Below, piece after piece: positions 28,201-35,840 of a stretch of 64,000 nt of DNA. Origin of the DNA: Streptomyces asiaticus (GTDB taxonomy: Bacteria; Actinomycetota; Actinomycetes; Streptomycetales; Streptomycetaceae); assembly GCF_018138715.1 (NCBI RefSeq), contig NZ_JAGSHX010000006.1, forward strand, positions 9,920,001-9,984,000, given 5' to 3'. A program made the position numbers and the translations under genes. Each line of letters begins with the position of its first letter. Positions within the stretch are counted from its first letter, which is position 1. Below the pieces are notes generated by a model, which was given only the letters and a program-made list of their open reading frames with translations, was not told the DNA's origin and did not search any database.

Positions 28201-28248
28201 TCTCAGCGGGCTCTCAGGGGCCTCTCAGCGCTCACTCAGCGCTCTCAG
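28201..28248. promoter_or_regulatory. OmpR-type direct-repeat operator
   Basis: TCTCAG occurs at 28201, 28212, 28223 and 28243, with ACTCAG at 28234. The starts are 11, 11, 11 and 9 bp apart. Head-to-tail 6-mers with 11-bp period are how OmpR/PhoB-class dimers bind one face of the helix. The array lies between the response regulator gene (start 28107, minus) and the AbrB-type membrane protein (start 28345, plus), about 100 bp from each start codon. Confidence 0.7.
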
Positions 28249-28344
28249 CGTGTGCACAGGCCGTACCCGACACAGTGGAGAGTGCCTGCTTCGCGCAGGC
28301 GTCGAGTTCAACGGACCCGCACCATCCGACGAAAGGCGCCCATC

Positions 28345-29535
28345 GTGGCACCGACTTCCGCGCCGCTGCGCACGGACGTACGTCCGTCCCCCACCGCCGG
28401 TAGCGCGCCGAAGCCTGCCCCGCGCATCTTCGGGCCCCGCGTCCCCCGCCCAGCTCCCACCGGACTCTGGGCCCTGATCGTCGCCGGGGGATTCGCCGCG
28501 GGCCTCGCGGCAGACGCCTTCGGTGTTCCCGCTCCCTACCTGCTGTCCTCGCTCCTGGTCGGCGCCGTCCTGGCGTTGTGCGGAGTGGTCCGCGACCGGC
28601 TCCCGGCACCGGCCCACCGGGCCTCGCAGGCGCTGGTGGGCGCGCTCATGGGTAGCTACCTCACCCCGTCCGCCCTCGTCTCCGCCGCGCCCGTCGCGCT
28701 GCCGCTGACCGTGGTCACCGCGGCCACCATCGCGCTGAGCGTCGCGGTTGCCTGGTTCCTGGCCCGCGGTGGCCGTATCAGCCGGCCCAGCGCCGTTCTC
28801 GGCATGGTGCCCGGCGGTTCGGCCGCGATCGTCACCTGTGCCGATGAGCTGAAGGCCGATGTGCGGCTCGTCGCCTTCACCCAGTACCTGCGCGTCGGTC
28901 TCGTCGCCACCACAGCCCCGCTGGCGGCCCACTGGCTGACCTCCGCGTCCTCGGCGGCCGGCGGTCACCCGGCCGCGGGTGGCGGCGCCGGAACCGGCCT
29001 CCTCCCCGTGGTCGCCGGGTCGGACCAGCTCACCGGCCTGTTCACCCTCGCCGTCATCGCCGTCGTCGGCTCCTGGGCCGGTCGGCGGCTGCGGGTGCCC
29101 ACGCCGTTGCTGATCGGGCCGATGCTGGTCGCCCTGGCCGCGACGCTCAGTGGCGCCGTGCCCGGCTTCGCGCCCGTCGGGGTGCTCCAGAACGCCGTCT
29201 TCGTCCTCGTCGGTCTCGACGTGGGCGTACGGTTCACCCGCCGGACGCTCGTCAGCGTGCGGCGCCTCCTGCCCCCGATCCTGGTCTGCATGGCGGTCGT
29301 CTGCCTCGGCTGCGCCGGGCTGGCGTGGGTTTTCGCCGGGGTGACGGGCACTCCGATCATGGACGCCTACCTCGCCACGACCCCCGGGGGAATCAACGCG
29401 GTCCTCGCCACCGCGGTCTCCTCCCACGCGGACGTCGCGCTGGTCTCGACCGTGCAGAGCCTGCGGCTCCTGGCGGTCATCCTGGTCACGCCGGTGATCG
29501 CCCGCCTGCTGGCGTCGCGGTGGTCACAGCCGTGA
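28345..29535 (+). CDS. AbrB-family (PF05145) integral membrane protein
   Basis: A 396-residue polytopic protein with roughly 10 hydrophobic spans in two similar halves. Each half carries a Gly/Pro-rich motif (AVLGMVPGGSAAIVTCADELKADVR, then YLATTPGGINAVLATA), the hallmark of this family. The name comes from an old link to ammonia monooxygenase; it is not the Bacillus DNA-binding AbrB. Its function is unknown, possibly transport. Start GTG 28345 follows GAAAGG. The upstream repeat array suggests control by the divergent two-component system. Confidence 0.85.
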   Translation: MAPTSAPLRTDVRPSPTAGSAPKPAPRIFGPRVPRPAPTGLWALIVAGGFAAGLAADAFGVPAPYLLSSLLVGAVLALCGVVRDRLPAPAHRASQALVGALMGSYLTPSALVSAAPVALPLTVVTAATIALSVAVAWFLARGGRISRPSAVLGMVPGGSAAIVTCADELKADVRLVAFTQYLRVGLVATTAPLAAHWLTSASSAAGGHPAAGGGAGTGLLPVVAGSDQLTGLFTLAVIAVVGSWAGRRLRVPTPLLIGPMLVALAATLSGAVPGFAPVGVLQNAVFVLVGLDVGVRFTRRTLVSVRRLLPPILVCMAVVCLGCAGLAWVFAGVTGTPIMDAYLATTPGGINAVLATAVSSHADVALVSTVQSLRLLAVILVTPVIARLLASRWSQP

Positions 29536-29606
29536 CCACGGTGCTCGCCCGCCGGTCGTTGGCGCGGGATCGGCAGGGTGGGGGGAACGACCTCCGCACT
29601 GCGAGC

Positions 29607-29643
29607 GTCTACAGTAATGTAGATCGTCTACGGGCTTGTAGTC
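29607..29643. promoter_or_regulatory. Tandem BlaI/CopY-like dyads upstream of the DedA operon
   Basis: TCTACA-GTAA-TGTAGA at 29608-29623 is a perfect 6+4+6 dyad with the TACA/TGTA core typical of BlaI/MecI/CopY operators. A second, weaker dyad, CTAC-GGGCTT-GTAG (29628-29641), follows 20 bp on; both share the opening GTCTAC. They lie about 60-90 bp before the DedA start codon. The intact BlaI-type gene 4 kb upstream is the obvious candidate to bind here, though this is inference. Confidence 0.6.
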
Positions 29644-29699
29644 GGATGTGGGGTTATGCGCCCGGTCGTCCGTAAGAAGTCGTCCCGGAGAAAGGGCTC

Positions 29700-30374
29700 A
29701 TGCCGATGACCACACCCGCATGGCTGTCATCCCCGTTGGCCGTCAACGTGCTCGACGCGCGGTCTCTGCTGGCCGCTTTCGGCGTGCTGGGCGTCGGCAT
29801 GGTGATGTTCGCCGAGACGGGGCTGCTGATCGGCTTCTTCCTGCCGGGTGACTCCCTGCTGTTCACCGCGGGCCTGCTGTGCACGGGCAGTGGCGGACAC
29901 GGCGTACGGTTGTCGCTGGGGCCGCTGCTGGTCGCCGCGGCGGTGGGTGCGCTGGCCGGCTCACAGTGCGGCTATCTGATCGGCCGCAGGGCAGGTGGCG
30001 CGCTGCTTGCCCCCGGTCGTTCCGTCCGGCTGCACGAGGGGATGCGGCGGGCGGAGGATCTGCTGGGGCGATACGGGTATGCGAAGGCGATCGTGCTGGC
30101 GAGATTCGTGCCGGTGGTCCGGACCGTGCTGAACCCCCTGGCCGGGGCGCTGAACGTGCCGGTCCGGCTCTTCACCGTATGGCAGGTGATCGGCGGGCTG
30201 GTGTGGAGCGTCGGGCTGACGCTCGCGGGGTACGCCCTGGGCTCCTCGATCCCGAATGTGGACCGCTATCTGCTGCCCTTGGTCGCGCTGATCGTGGCGG
30301 TGTCGCTGATTCCGCTCGGCGTGGAGCTGCACCGGAGTCGCAGGCACACGAAAGCGGAGGAGGCCGGTGGATGA
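29700..30374 (+). CDS. DedA-family membrane protein (possible undecaprenyl-phosphate flippase)
   Basis: A 224-residue membrane protein with 4-5 spans and both DedA signatures: ETGLLIGFFLPGDSLLFTAGLL near residue 45 and ARFVPVVRTVLNPLAGALNVP near 145, with the functionally important Arg/Pro. Some DedA proteins (UptA type) return undecaprenyl phosphate across the membrane. ATG 29700 has GGAGAAAGG upstream; ATG 29706 is an alternative. Its stop overlaps the PAP2 start by 8 bp, so the two are translationally coupled and may act on the same lipid carrier. Confidence 0.93.
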   Translation: MPMTTPAWLSSPLAVNVLDARSLLAAFGVLGVGMVMFAETGLLIGFFLPGDSLLFTAGLLCTGSGGHGVRLSLGPLLVAAAVGALAGSQCGYLIGRRAGGALLAPGRSVRLHEGMRRAEDLLGRYGYAKAIVLARFVPVVRTVLNPLAGALNVPVRLFTVWQVIGGLVWSVGLTLAGYALGSSIPNVDRYLLPLVALIVAVSLIPLGVELHRSRRHTKAEEAGG

Positions 30375-31140
30375 TCCCGTCTTTCGGCGGAGCGGTGGCT
30401 TCGTGAACCGCGAGGACGCCACCGGACTGGCCGGAAGCGCCGCTCTGGGCGCGTGGACGGGCCTGGGGGCGCTGACCATGGTCGTCGTGGCCGCCGCCGG
30501 TGCTCCGCTGTGGCTGGACAACGGCCTCCTCGGATGGTCCGTCGGCCACCGCCCGGATGTGATGCGGACCCTCGCCCGCGGAGTGACCGACACCGGGACC
30601 GGCGTCATCCCGTATATGCTCGCCGCACTTGCCGGCCTTCTGGCGGCACGAGCCGTGCGGCACCGGCTGCTCGCCGCCGCGTTCTGTCTCGCCTGTCTCG
30701 GTGTGGGGCAGGCACTGCGGAGCGGAATGATGGAACTTGTCCACCGCTCCCGCCCCCCGCGGGGCGACTGGGCGGCGCACGCGAGCGGCTGGGCGTTCCC
30801 CTCGGGACACGCCACCACGGGAGCCCTGGCCGCCGGGCTGCTGATGGTCGCGCTGACCCTGCGCGCCCCGCGCGGAGCGACACCGTTCAGGGTCGTCATC
30901 GGCTGCTGGGGCGTGCTGGTCGGGCTGACCCGTGTCTACCTCGGGGTGCACTGGTTCACGGACGTTCTCGGCGGCTGGCTGTTCGCCGTGGGCTGGCTGG
31001 GGGCGTGCCTGTATGCCGCGGGCCGATGGCTGCCCGCCCCCTTCCTCACCGACACCGCTTCCTTCCCCACCAACACGGGCCCCACCGCCAAGAGACCGCC
31101 GGAGGACCATGCGCCGCAAGATCCTGATCGTCGAGGATGA
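30367..31140 (+). CDS. PAP2-family membrane phosphatase
   Basis: A 257-residue type-2 phosphatidic acid phosphatase with about 6 spans. The three-part active site is complete: RSGMMELVHRSRPPRGDW, GWAFPSGHATTG and TRVYLGVHWFTDVLGG. Family members dephosphorylate undecaprenyl pyrophosphate (BcrC type) or other lipid phosphates outside the cytoplasm. GTG 30367 overlaps the DedA stop, and its last 32 bp overlap the response regulator start, so four genes (DedA, PAP2, regulator, kinase) form one coupled operon. Confidence 0.92.
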   Translation: MDDPVFRRSGGFVNREDATGLAGSAALGAWTGLGALTMVVVAAAGAPLWLDNGLLGWSVGHRPDVMRTLARGVTDTGTGVIPYMLAALAGLLAARAVRHRLLAAAFCLACLGVGQALRSGMMELVHRSRPPRGDWAAHASGWAFPSGHATTGALAAGLLMVALTLRAPRGATPFRVVIGCWGVLVGLTRVYLGVHWFTDVLGGWLFAVGWLGACLYAAGRWLPAPFLTDTASFPTNTGPTAKRPPEDHAPQDPDRRG

Positions 31141-31771
31141 CCACGCCCTGCGTGACGTGCTCCGCCGCGGTCTGTACGACGAGGACTTCGACCCCGTCCC
31201 GGCCACCGACGGCGCCACCGCCCTACGCCTGGTCAGCACCGAGATCGCCGCGGTCGTCCTGGACATCGGCCTGCCCGACGCGGACGGACGGGACGTATGC
31301 CAGGCCATACGCGCGGGCGGGTTCCACGCCCCGGTCATCTTCCTGACCGCACGGCACCACCTCACCGACCGGCTGTCAGGCTTCTCGGCCGGGGGCGACG
31401 ACTACTTGCCGAAGCCGTTCCACCTCGCCGAGCTCGCCGCCCGGCTGCGGGCGGCGCTCAAGCGGGCCGCGCCCCCGTCGGCCGCCTCGGCCGGGGCTCT
31501 GGCCCTGGACGCGGTCCGGCACAGCGCGACGGTGCACGGCACCCGGGTCGCCCTGTCCCCGACGGAGTTCCGGCTGCTCGCCACGCTCGTCGCCGCGGAC
31601 GGGGACCTGGTGCGCCGCCGTGATCTGGTCAGGGCGGGCTGGCCCGAAGGCGGACACGTCAGTGACAACACCCTGGATCAGTATCTGACCAGGCTGCGCC
31701 GGAAACTACGCGAGACGGGCAGCGGCCTGACCATCGCCACCGTGCGCGGGATCGGGCACCGTCTGTCATGA
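31109..31771 (+). CDS. OmpR-family response regulator (DedA/PAP2 operon)
   Basis: A 220-residue regulator. The receiver domain has the VEDDHALRD acidic pocket, phospho-acceptor Asp52 (VVLDIGLPDADG) and KPFHLAEL. The winged helix has LSPTEFRLLATLVAADGDLV and DQYLTRLRRKLRE. ATG 31109 has GGAGG three bases upstream and lies inside the PAP2 tail. It overlaps the kinase start as ATGA. It probably senses the state of the envelope or lipid carrier through the kinase and may autoregulate the operon; no direct-repeat site was found upstream. Confidence 0.95.
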   Translation: MRRKILIVEDDHALRDVLRRGLYDEDFDPVPATDGATALRLVSTEIAAVVLDIGLPDADGRDVCQAIRAGGFHAPVIFLTARHHLTDRLSGFSAGGDDYLPKPFHLAELAARLRAALKRAAPPSAASAGALALDAVRHSATVHGTRVALSPTEFRLLATLVAADGDLVRRRDLVRAGWPEGGHVSDNTLDQYLTRLRRKLRETGSGLTIATVRGIGHRLS

Positions 31772-33159
31772 GATCGGTCCGGCACCGACCGGTGCTTCGC
31801 GCCCTGGCTCCCCGTACCCTGCGCGGACGGCTCTCGCTCGTCGCGCTGACCACCGCCGCGCTGCTGATCACGGCGCTGACCGTCGTATTCAACACCGTGG
31901 TGGAACGACACCTGCGGCACCAGGCGGACGACGAGCTGCGGGCCCGGGCGACCGCCGTCGCCGCGACCGTCGACACCAGCGGCCCACAGGCGCGCGTCCT
32001 GGAGACCGCCAACGACCAGCTGCTGGACACGAACGTGTGGATCTACGCGGACAAGCGCCTGCTGGAGAAGCCGCCCGCCACCGCGGACGGCAGCCCTCTC
32101 ACCCGGACCGCCGGCCGGCTCGCCGCGCGGGGGGCGCCCGACTGCGCGACCGTCCACGCCGAGGGCCAACGGTCCGTCCGCCTGTGCGCCCGGCCCGTGT
32201 CCGGTGGCGATGTCACCGCCACCGTCGTCACGGCCCTCGACCTCGCCCCGTACCAGAGTTCGGCCGACACGCTGCTCATGGGATCGCTGATCCTGGACGC
32301 GGTCATGCTCGTCTGCGCCTACGCGCTGACACGTCTCGCGGTCGGCCGGGCCCTGCGCCCGGTGCGGACGATGACCGACCAGGCCACCCAGTGGAGTGCC
32401 GTGGCCTCCGAGACACGCTTCAGCACCGGGGGAGGCCCGGTCGAACTGGCCCGTCTGGGCACCTCGCTGGACGCGCTGCTGGACCGCATACGCGCCGTGC
32501 TGCGTCATGAGCAGCAACTGACGGGGGAGCTGTCCCACGAGCTGCGCACGCCGCTCACCCGGATCATCGCCGAACTCGACTGGTGGCGATCCAGGCCCCG
32601 CTCGGCCGCCGAGACCCGCGCCACTCACGAGGTGATCGACGAGGCCGCCCAGTCCATGCGAACCATCTGCGACACGCTCCTCCTCGACGCCCGCGAGAAC
32701 GTGGCCGAGACTTCGACAGCTCCCGGCACGGCCGCTGTCGCACCCGTCCTGCGCCACATGACCCAGCGCCTCGCCACACCGGCCCAGGTGAATGCCACGG
32801 TCGAGATCGGGGACGCACGACTGGAGGCAGGAGTGACACCGGCCTTTCTCGAACGTGTCGTCAGCCCGCTGCTCGCCAACGCCGTCCGCTACGCCTGCTC
32901 CACCGTCACCGTGACGGGACGGCGCACGCCCGGTGGTGTGGCGATCGACATCACCGACGACGGATCGGGCGTACCGGAGGCGTTCGTCGGCGAGCTCTTC
33001 CAGCCGGGGCGGCGCGCCGACCCCGACGACGGCCACCACGGAGCGGGCCTCGGACTGCCGCTCGCGCGCCGCCTGGCCCGCTCCGCGGGTGGCGAGGTGT
33101 CCTACGACGCCGGGCACGCGCCCGGGGCGCGATTCACCGTCACCCTGCCCGCTGGCTGA
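31768..33159 (+). CDS. Sensor histidine kinase (DedA/PAP2 operon)
   Basis: A 463-residue kinase with a span near 24-45, an extracytoplasmic domain of about 120 residues containing a Cys pair (PDCATVH and VRLCARPVSGG), and a second span near 170-190. HAMP, the HisKA box (GELSHELRTPLTRIIAELDWW) and the ATPase core (LLANAVRYACSTV, ITDDGSGVP, HHGAGLGLPLARRLA) follow. It is coupled to the regulator by an ATGA overlap. Its 3' end overlaps a converging gene remnant by 20 bp. Confidence 0.95.
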   Translation: MRSVRHRPVLRALAPRTLRGRLSLVALTTAALLITALTVVFNTVVERHLRHQADDELRARATAVAATVDTSGPQARVLETANDQLLDTNVWIYADKRLLEKPPATADGSPLTRTAGRLAARGAPDCATVHAEGQRSVRLCARPVSGGDVTATVVTALDLAPYQSSADTLLMGSLILDAVMLVCAYALTRLAVGRALRPVRTMTDQATQWSAVASETRFSTGGGPVELARLGTSLDALLDRIRAVLRHEQQLTGELSHELRTPLTRIIAELDWWRSRPRSAAETRATHEVIDEAAQSMRTICDTLLLDARENVAETSTAPGTAAVAPVLRHMTQRLATPAQVNATVEIGDARLEAGVTPAFLERVVSPLLANAVRYACSTVTVTGRRTPGGVAIDITDDGSGVPEAFVGELFQPGRRADPDDGHHGAGLGLPLARRLARSAGGEVSYDAGHAPGARFTVTLPAG

Positions 33160-33500
33160 CCGGCTCCTGCTCCGCGGTCCGCGAGCCGGAGGTCCGGCGC
33201 TCCTGCACGTGGGCGTAGGCCATCAGCCCGAAGAGGATGGCCAGCACTCCGATGACCAGGAGCGCGCCACCCGCGTAGCCCAGGCCGGAGCTGTCGGACA
33301 GGAAATCCCCCATCGATGTGCCGAGCGTGTTCGACACGAGGATCGCCGACCAGAACAGGGCCTCACCCCGGAAGGTGACGATGTCGCGGATCTGGAAGGT
33401 CATTCCGCTCGCCTTCCACGCCAGGAAGATCGCCAGCAGGATCGAGATCAGGATCGCCGCGCCCACTGGATAGCCCAGGCCGAGGCCCTGCGGGCCCCAG
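33140..33500 (-). pseudogene. COG4705-type membrane protein, C-terminal fragment
   Basis: Minus-strand residues include YPVGAAILISILLAIFLAWKASG, TFRGEALFWSAILVSNTLGTSMGDFLSD and YAGGALLVIGVLAILFGLMAY, i.e. three or four spans of the COG4705 membrane-protein family with its N[TF]LGT..GD motif. The N-terminal half is absent. Upstream it joins a Tat-signal protein in another frame near 33500-33520, where both sequences share GC-rich text. A GTG in that junction could allow short expression, but this is best called a remnant. Confidence 0.7.
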
Positions 33501-33509
33501 CCGAGCAGT

Positions 33510-33888
33510 GCGGGGCCCACTTGTTGGACACGATCGGGTTCGCCGGGTACTCCGTGAACGGGCCCTCCAGAGAGTTGCCGTAGGCGAGGCAGATGCCGCC
33601 GGGTGCGTCGTGCGGCGCGTAGTAGAGGTAGTAACGGCCGAGCGGCGACACCAACTTGTCGTAGACACCGCGCACGGTCGGGAAGATGATCTCGCCCGTC
33701 TGGTTGTACGTCAGCTGTGACGGCGTCAGCAGCGTCCGTACGTAGGTGTAGTCGGGGAAGCCTCCGGGCGCGGCCGACGCTACCTGCGCTACCTGCGTCG
33801 ACAGGCCGCCGAGGGTGAGCGCGGCGCCGGTGACGGCGGTGGCGCGCAGAAACATACGACGATCCGGGCCGGACTGCGGCTCTTGCAT
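33510..33888 (-). pseudogene. Tat-exported glycosidase-like protein, N-terminal fragment
   Basis: The start ATG 33888 has AGGAG upstream and gives a Tat signal peptide: DRRMFLRATAVTGAALTLGGLSTQVAQVASAAPG (the twin arginines sit in DRRMFLRAT). The mature part PDYTYVRTLL and GRYYLYYAPHDAPGGICLAYGNSLEGPFTEYPANPIVSNKWAPH looks like the first blade of a GH43/GH32-type beta-propeller. It breaks after that and runs into the COG4705 remnant out of frame. The rest of a normal enzyme (300 or more residues) is missing, so it is non-functional unless exported as a peptide. Confidence 0.65.
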
Positions 33889-33940
33889 GATCGGCTCCTG
33901 AGGTCGGTTGCTGTTCGGAGGGGTTGATGCCGGAAGGACG

Positions 33941-35227
33941 TCACAGTTGGGTCGCGGCGGTGACACACAGGCCACCGAGCGCCACGGCCCACACATACGG
34001 AAGCGTCCGCACCATCACCTGTTGCGGTGAGACGCCCGCGTACTGGGCGGCCCACACGGTCTGGGTGCCGGTCGGGTCGGCGACTCCGAAGACCTGGTTG
34101 TACGAGGTGGCCATGCCGAGAACGGCGGCGGCCGGATAGATGCCGATGGCGATGAGGACGCCCGCGATACCGGCGCCGAGGCCGAAGACATTGAGCGGGC
34201 CGCGGTACAGGCACAGCGGCACCAGCAGCGTGAAGACCAGCACGAACAGCACCGCGTTCTGCGGGCTGACCGCCTTGACCAGCGGCTCCAGCGCGTCGAC
34301 GGCACCGGGCAGCTTCACCGCGGCGAGCAGGATGCCGATCGCCACGAACAGCGTGATCGGGGGCGCCGCCACCTCGAAGCCGCCGTACAGGGTGCGCAGC
34401 AGGCGGCGGTTCATCTCGCGCGGCCGTGTCGTCGTCACCAGCGCGTACAGCACGCCCGCCAGCAGCGAGGGAATGATGGCCAGTTCGAAGCCGAGGGCCA
34501 GGACCAGCGGTACCACCGGCGTCAGCAGCGCGTACCACGGGGCGTCGCCGAGCAGCTGCCGTCGGCCGCGTGATGTCGGCCCGCCCTCGAGCGACTTGAG
34601 CGACCAGGTGTGCTCCACACCGCGCCGCCGCGACTCCACCAGGACATACGCGACCGCCGCCACCAGCGCGAACGGGAAGAGCTTCACCATGAAGCCGCGC
34701 ACGATGTCCACCGGCAGTTCCAGCGCCGTGGAGAAGAACTGCCACACCGGGAGCTCGAACGGGACACCCACCGCGATGCCCATGAGGATCGTGCCGGCGG
34801 CCGTCACCTTGGGGATGCCCACCGCGATCATGGCCGGGATCCCGATGAGCCTCGCGAGCATCGCCGCGGGCGCGGACCCCGTGACCGTGCCCACGAGGGC
34901 CGACACCGCGAGGACGCCGAGCGCCACGAACACCGGCCGGTCGCCGCCGAATTCCACGATCTTGCGGACCAGGGTGGCCGCGATGCCGGTCTCCTCCAGG
35001 AGCTTGCCGAGCCACGAACCGAGCAGGATCGCGACCATCGTGGCGGCCAGCGCGGGCGCGCCCTCCTGGAGCACCGTGTCGAGCACGCTGTTCTTTCCGG
35101 TCAGCGGCGCGCCCGCGGCGAACGCGATCGCCACGGCGGGCAGCACCAGCGCGAACGCGGTGGGCAGCCTGCGGGTGAGCATGGCGGCGACGCCCGCCGC
35201 CATGAGGAGCAGAATCACGACACCCAT
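33941..35227 (-). CDS. Ion-transporter-superfamily permease (citrate/gluconate/C4-dicarboxylate type)
   Basis: A 428-residue polytopic protein with about 11-12 spans in two halves. Helix-breaking Gly/Pro motifs occur at GSAPAAMLARLIGIPAMIAVGIPKVTAAG and LYRGPLNVFGLGAGIAGVLIAIG, as in CitM/GntP/DcuC-like carriers. I prefer ATG 35227 (MGVVILLLMAAG) over the longer reading from 35251. It slightly overlaps the HExxH gene upstream. The genes around it (hydantoinase-type, HExxH protein) suggest uptake of an organic acid or amide-type nutrient, but they are broken. Confidence 0.75.
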   Translation of the reverse strand: MGVVILLLMAAGVAAMLTRRLPTAFALVLPAVAIAFAAGAPLTGKNSVLDTVLQEGAPALAATMVAILLGSWLGKLLEETGIAATLVRKIVEFGGDRPVFVALGVLAVSALVGTVTGSAPAAMLARLIGIPAMIAVGIPKVTAAGTILMGIAVGVPFELPVWQFFSTALELPVDIVRGFMVKLFPFALVAAVAYVLVESRRRGVEHTWSLKSLEGGPTSRGRRQLLGDAPWYALLTPVVPLVLALGFELAIIPSLLAGVLYALVTTTRPREMNRRLLRTLYGGFEVAAPPITLFVAIGILLAAVKLPGAVDALEPLVKAVSPQNAVLFVLVFTLLVPLCLYRGPLNVFGLGAGIAGVLIAIGIYPAAAVLGMATSYNQVFGVADPTGTQTVWAAQYAGVSPQQVMVRTLPYVWAVALGGLCVTAATQL

Positions 35228-35840
35228 CGATCCGTCTCGCTTTCGGAACACGCGGTGGCCAGCGCCTCGGTGAGCAGCAGGGGGCTGCGGCCGAGGCCGC
35301 AGGCAGCGCGGGCGTAGGCATGCGCGGCGAGTTCGTCGGCGCCCGCGACATGCGCGTACAGAGGACGCGGCCCGAGCCGCAGCGCGGTGTGGCCGAGCGC
35401 CCGCTTGAACTCGGCCCGGACATGCGTGTGATGGAGCCAGGCATGCGCCCGCTCGTGGGCGAGGGCCGCGGCCAGCACCGACCCCGGGGGAAACCAGTTC
35501 CGCCAGCCGACTCGGTGCCGAGCCGTTCGGCGCGGTCGACCGTGTCGACGTACACCTCGACCACCGGTGGCCGCGACCGGTACCGGGCCAGCAGCCCGGC
35601 GGCGAGCCCGCCGTCCCGCTCGACCACCCGGACCGGCAGCGGACCGGGACTCATGCGGCGTCCGAACTCCTCGGCCGCCTCGGCCCATCGGCGCAGGACC
35701 AGCGGATCGCGACCCTCGTGCGTGGGCGTCCCCGCGAGCAGCCGCACGGCGAGGTCCAGGTCGTGGCCGAGACCGTGGTCGAGACCCGTGGGCGTGGGCG
35801 TGGGCGCGGCCGATGTCGTGGCCGTGGCCGTGGTCGCCAC
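35215..35840 (-). pseudogene. HExxH metalloprotease-like protein with a frameshift
   Basis: Two frames make one protein. From GTG 35840, MATTATATTS leads to the segment DLDLAVRLLAGTPTHEGRDPLVLRRWAEAAEEFGRRM and VVEVYVDTVDRAERLG. Near 35495-35520 the sense moves to the -1 frame, which continues WFPPGSVLAAALAHERAHAWLHHTHVRAEFKRALGHTALRLGPR and on to the stop at 35215. HERAH is a zinc-peptidase motif. The break lies at a T3C5G4 run, so a lost base, a sequencing slip or programmed -1 slippage are all possible. GTG 35840 sits on the TGA of the hydantoinase gene (coupled). Confidence 0.7.

Noticed and set aside
28345..29535. AbrB as a DNA-binding transition-state regulator
   Set aside because: The sequence is a polytopic membrane protein with paired Gly-rich motifs and has no swapped-hairpin AbrB DNA-binding domain.
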